DNA of 64,000 nucleotides from Protonemura montana (lineage: Eukaryota > Arthropoda > Insecta > Plecoptera > Nemouridae), in the NCBI GenBank assembly GCA_947568835.1, contig OX387602.1, positions 27,083,021 to 27,147,020 on the forward strand, given 5' to 3'. The notes below the pieces were generated by a model that was not told the origin of the DNA, searched no databases, and was given only the letters and a program-made list of their open reading frames with translations. The position numbers and the translations under genes were made by a program. Shown here one piece after another: positions 62,101 to 64,000 of the stretch. Position 1 is the stretch's first letter, and each line of letters starts with the position of its first letter.

Positions 62101-63923
62101 GCCCACTCAGTGCTATCAGTGTTCAGCAACGGGTTTACGCGACCCTTACGCTTGTTGCGACGCTTGGCAGTCTTGCTTTGGAGCTGCAGACAATCGAGAA
62201 TCGAATCAACTATGAGCAAGTGGACTGAACTCAGAACATTGACACACTATTCCACAATAAAATGTGTAGCCAACAAAATAACTCCTATGTTGGCTTTTTG
62301 AGCCTTATTTACAAGGCAGCAGTTTTTGCAGCAGTCTGCCACACTAGAAAAATTGTGCCGTGTAAACAAAAACTCGTCTCAAAGCTGCAGTTAAAAGTTG
62401 GCTCAAGTACGATCAGAGCATACTGCTGCAGAATCGCTTCAATTAGAGTGTGTTCTATTTATTCTAATAAAATCATGCCATGTCACCAACCAATCAGAGG
62501 CATTCCTGACACTGGATCATTGTGGGTCATGGAGAGGGCAATCAGAGAAACATGACCACCGAACAAATCACAACTGACTTTCGAGGTTATGCATTTACTG
62601 TGCCTGTTTTAAATTATTTGGTGCTTTAAAGTTGCTAGGTCTTTAATCAAATTTTGATTTGACAACAACAATTATTTACATTGGAGGTGCACCAACAACC
62701 TAAAAGAAATCCTTTACGAAATAACCACCAAAACTGACGTGTTACGGCAGTCCATCAAAGAAAACTTTTCTCGTGTAGATGACTGGCCAAGACTCAAGTT
62801 GCAGTATTATTTGCAGCAGAGTGCCGTAAAAATGCTTCAATGTAAAAGTGTCTTTATTTAAGTTTTTAGCCAAATCTAAAATGTTTAAAACAAACTTAGC
62901 CAGTGGCCGTAGTGTTCCCAATATAGCAGTAACTAAGGCAAAACCAAAACATGAACACTCGAGTAAGTTATCAAGATTTTTTTGGCAGCAAATGCAGGTC
63001 CACTTAACACAAACCAGGGATTGATTTCTGAAGGAACAATCCAAGCAGCCTCTCACCTCGTCTGTGGATTGCAGGGGGTGTGGCACGGGGCAAGCCGACA
63101 GCAGGCAGTTGAGGAAGTGGCTGACAGCAGCGGACAGGCTCATCAGGTCCGTGCTTTGAGTGAACGCCGTGAACACGTGCTTCGCGGTACGGGTTACCAG
63201 CTCGCCCACCGCGATGTGGTACAAGTACTCCAACTGCTTCACCTACGACCCAACACACAAGAACCAGACTCAGTTGCTTGTTAAATAAGCATGTACTTAG
63301 GGTTAGGCATTGTACCCAAGGCAATTAATTCAAGGTTCTGAATAGTTTTCGAGCCTGGTTAACGAAGGAATTTAGAAACTTTATGTAGTTAGAGCACAGA
63401 AAGTAGGCGAATAAACTCACCGTCAGCATTAAGTACACTTCTGGACAACACACCTTGGCTTTATAATGCTCACCTTGGAAAGCATCTCGACAATCTTGCC
63501 CAGATAGCGCACGTTGATTCCGCGATTGTGCATCGCCTCGGAAAGTGTGATGCCGTCCATTGGTGCAGCCGAGTGGTCCAGGCAATCTCTGATCTGCAAA
63601 CAAGGCAATAAACCATCAATAAAAAACATTGAACGAAGACAAACATTTCTTGTAATCAGGCAGTAAAGAAAGCAGTGACAAATGCCCAAGAGTCATGTGA
63701 AAGCAACAGCTTACAAAAGTGGGTATCTGCGTGGTCAGTAAGAATTCTGCAGCGTCCTTGACTAGCTGTCGCTCCTTCTTCAGTCGAGTGCCACTGGAGT
63801 CGTCAACGTGAAGCACACTAGGGGAGTAGACGTCTGGGTTGAATCGCACATCAAACTCAGTCTCCTTCAGCGAACCGACAGCAGCCGCTGCCTTGCGCAC
63901 AATCTCTTTGGTGCTTTCCTCCA
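59108..63923 (-). CDS. CLUH: CLUH (clustered mitochondria protein homologue), C-terminal half
   Basis: Exons in transcript order: 63923-63715, 63593-63474, 63242-63057, 62183-61839, 61385-61113, 60708-60367, 60073-59865, 59252-59108, all in phase, about 608 residues. The gene continues beyond the right edge, so the N-terminus and most of the CLU domain are absent. Landmarks: the end of the CLU region ([35 protein letters not shown]), CLUH-specific [10 protein letters not shown], and a TPR block in three exons ([60 protein letters not shown]). The tail is acidic, ending NAIKSS. CLUH/Clueless is a cytosolic RNA-binding protein that promotes translation and stability of mRNAs for mitochondrial proteins; loss causes mitochondria to cluster. 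The fusion point at exon 63923 requires one base from the preceding, unseen exon. Confidence 0.93.
60783..60852. repeat. AT-only low-complexity tract in a CLUH intron
   Basis: About 70 bases of ATA/TAT blocks between CLUH exons 5 and 6 (transcript order of those in the window). Similar in style to the tract at 8745-8880. Confidence 0.6.
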
Positions 63924-64000
63924 CTGCAACACAATAGATACACAACCATCAGCACAAAGAACAAACCTAAACATGGTTTTCAAAATAAATACTGTCTCAC

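Noticed and set aside
1-64000. CRISPR arrays, operons, bacterial promoters
   Set aside because: The window is intron-rich eukaryotic DNA; no regularly spaced direct repeats of CRISPR type were seen.

Overview
The window is eukaryotic nuclear DNA. Genes are split by GT-AG introns, coding density is low, poly(A) signals are visible, and many decayed transposable elements are present. The protein set (Methuselah-type GPCR, CYP3-clan P450 remains, meiotic MSH4, UBE4A, METTL16, LIS1, CLUH) fits an arthropod. An arachnid such as a tick is my best guess, but that is inference and species cannot be settled from the sequence.

Layout. 0-2 kb: first coding exon of a Methuselah-like receptor (-). 2.9-3.8 kb: 3' end of a dead non-LTR retrotransposon. 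5.3-6.5 kb: broken cytochrome P450. 7.5-15.3 kb: complete MSH4 (+, 17 coding exons in my model). 16.6-22.3 kb: complete UBE4A (-, 9 exons), tail to tail with MSH4. 22.3-36.6 kb: repeat-rich block with 5S rRNA-derived SINEs, hAT-like ends, a phased GAA/TTC decamer array resembling heat-shock elements, a dense cluster of tRNA-headed elements, an uninterrupted array of six perfect or near-perfect hairpins, a fold-back repeat, and a 1.7 kb inverted-repeat transposon carrying a broken CXC-domain protein. 36.7-37.5 kb: intronless EXOSC3/RRP40 (+). 39.7-48.4 kb: LIS1/PAFAH1B1 (-, 7 coding exons, a 5 kb first intron). 54.2-56.5 kb: METTL16 (+, 4 exons), with a nearly full-length 5S-SINE in intron 2. 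59.1-64 kb: 3' half of CLUH (-), running off the right edge.

The genes are unrelated housekeeping or meiotic genes and do not form a pathway: meiotic crossover (MSH4), ubiquitin chain elongation (UBE4A), RNA exosome (EXOSC3), dynein regulation (LIS1), U6/MAT2A m6A (METTL16), mitochondrial mRNA handling (CLUH). Exon models were built by hand from reading-frame continuity, splice-site phase and remembered family sequences; every junction given is phase-consistent.

The least expected structure is at 32198-32466. Six abutting palindromes each have a three-base loop, and every one places a C(GNA)G triloop on one strand or the other. It lies among tRNA-like SINE heads and directly beside a fold-back repeat.
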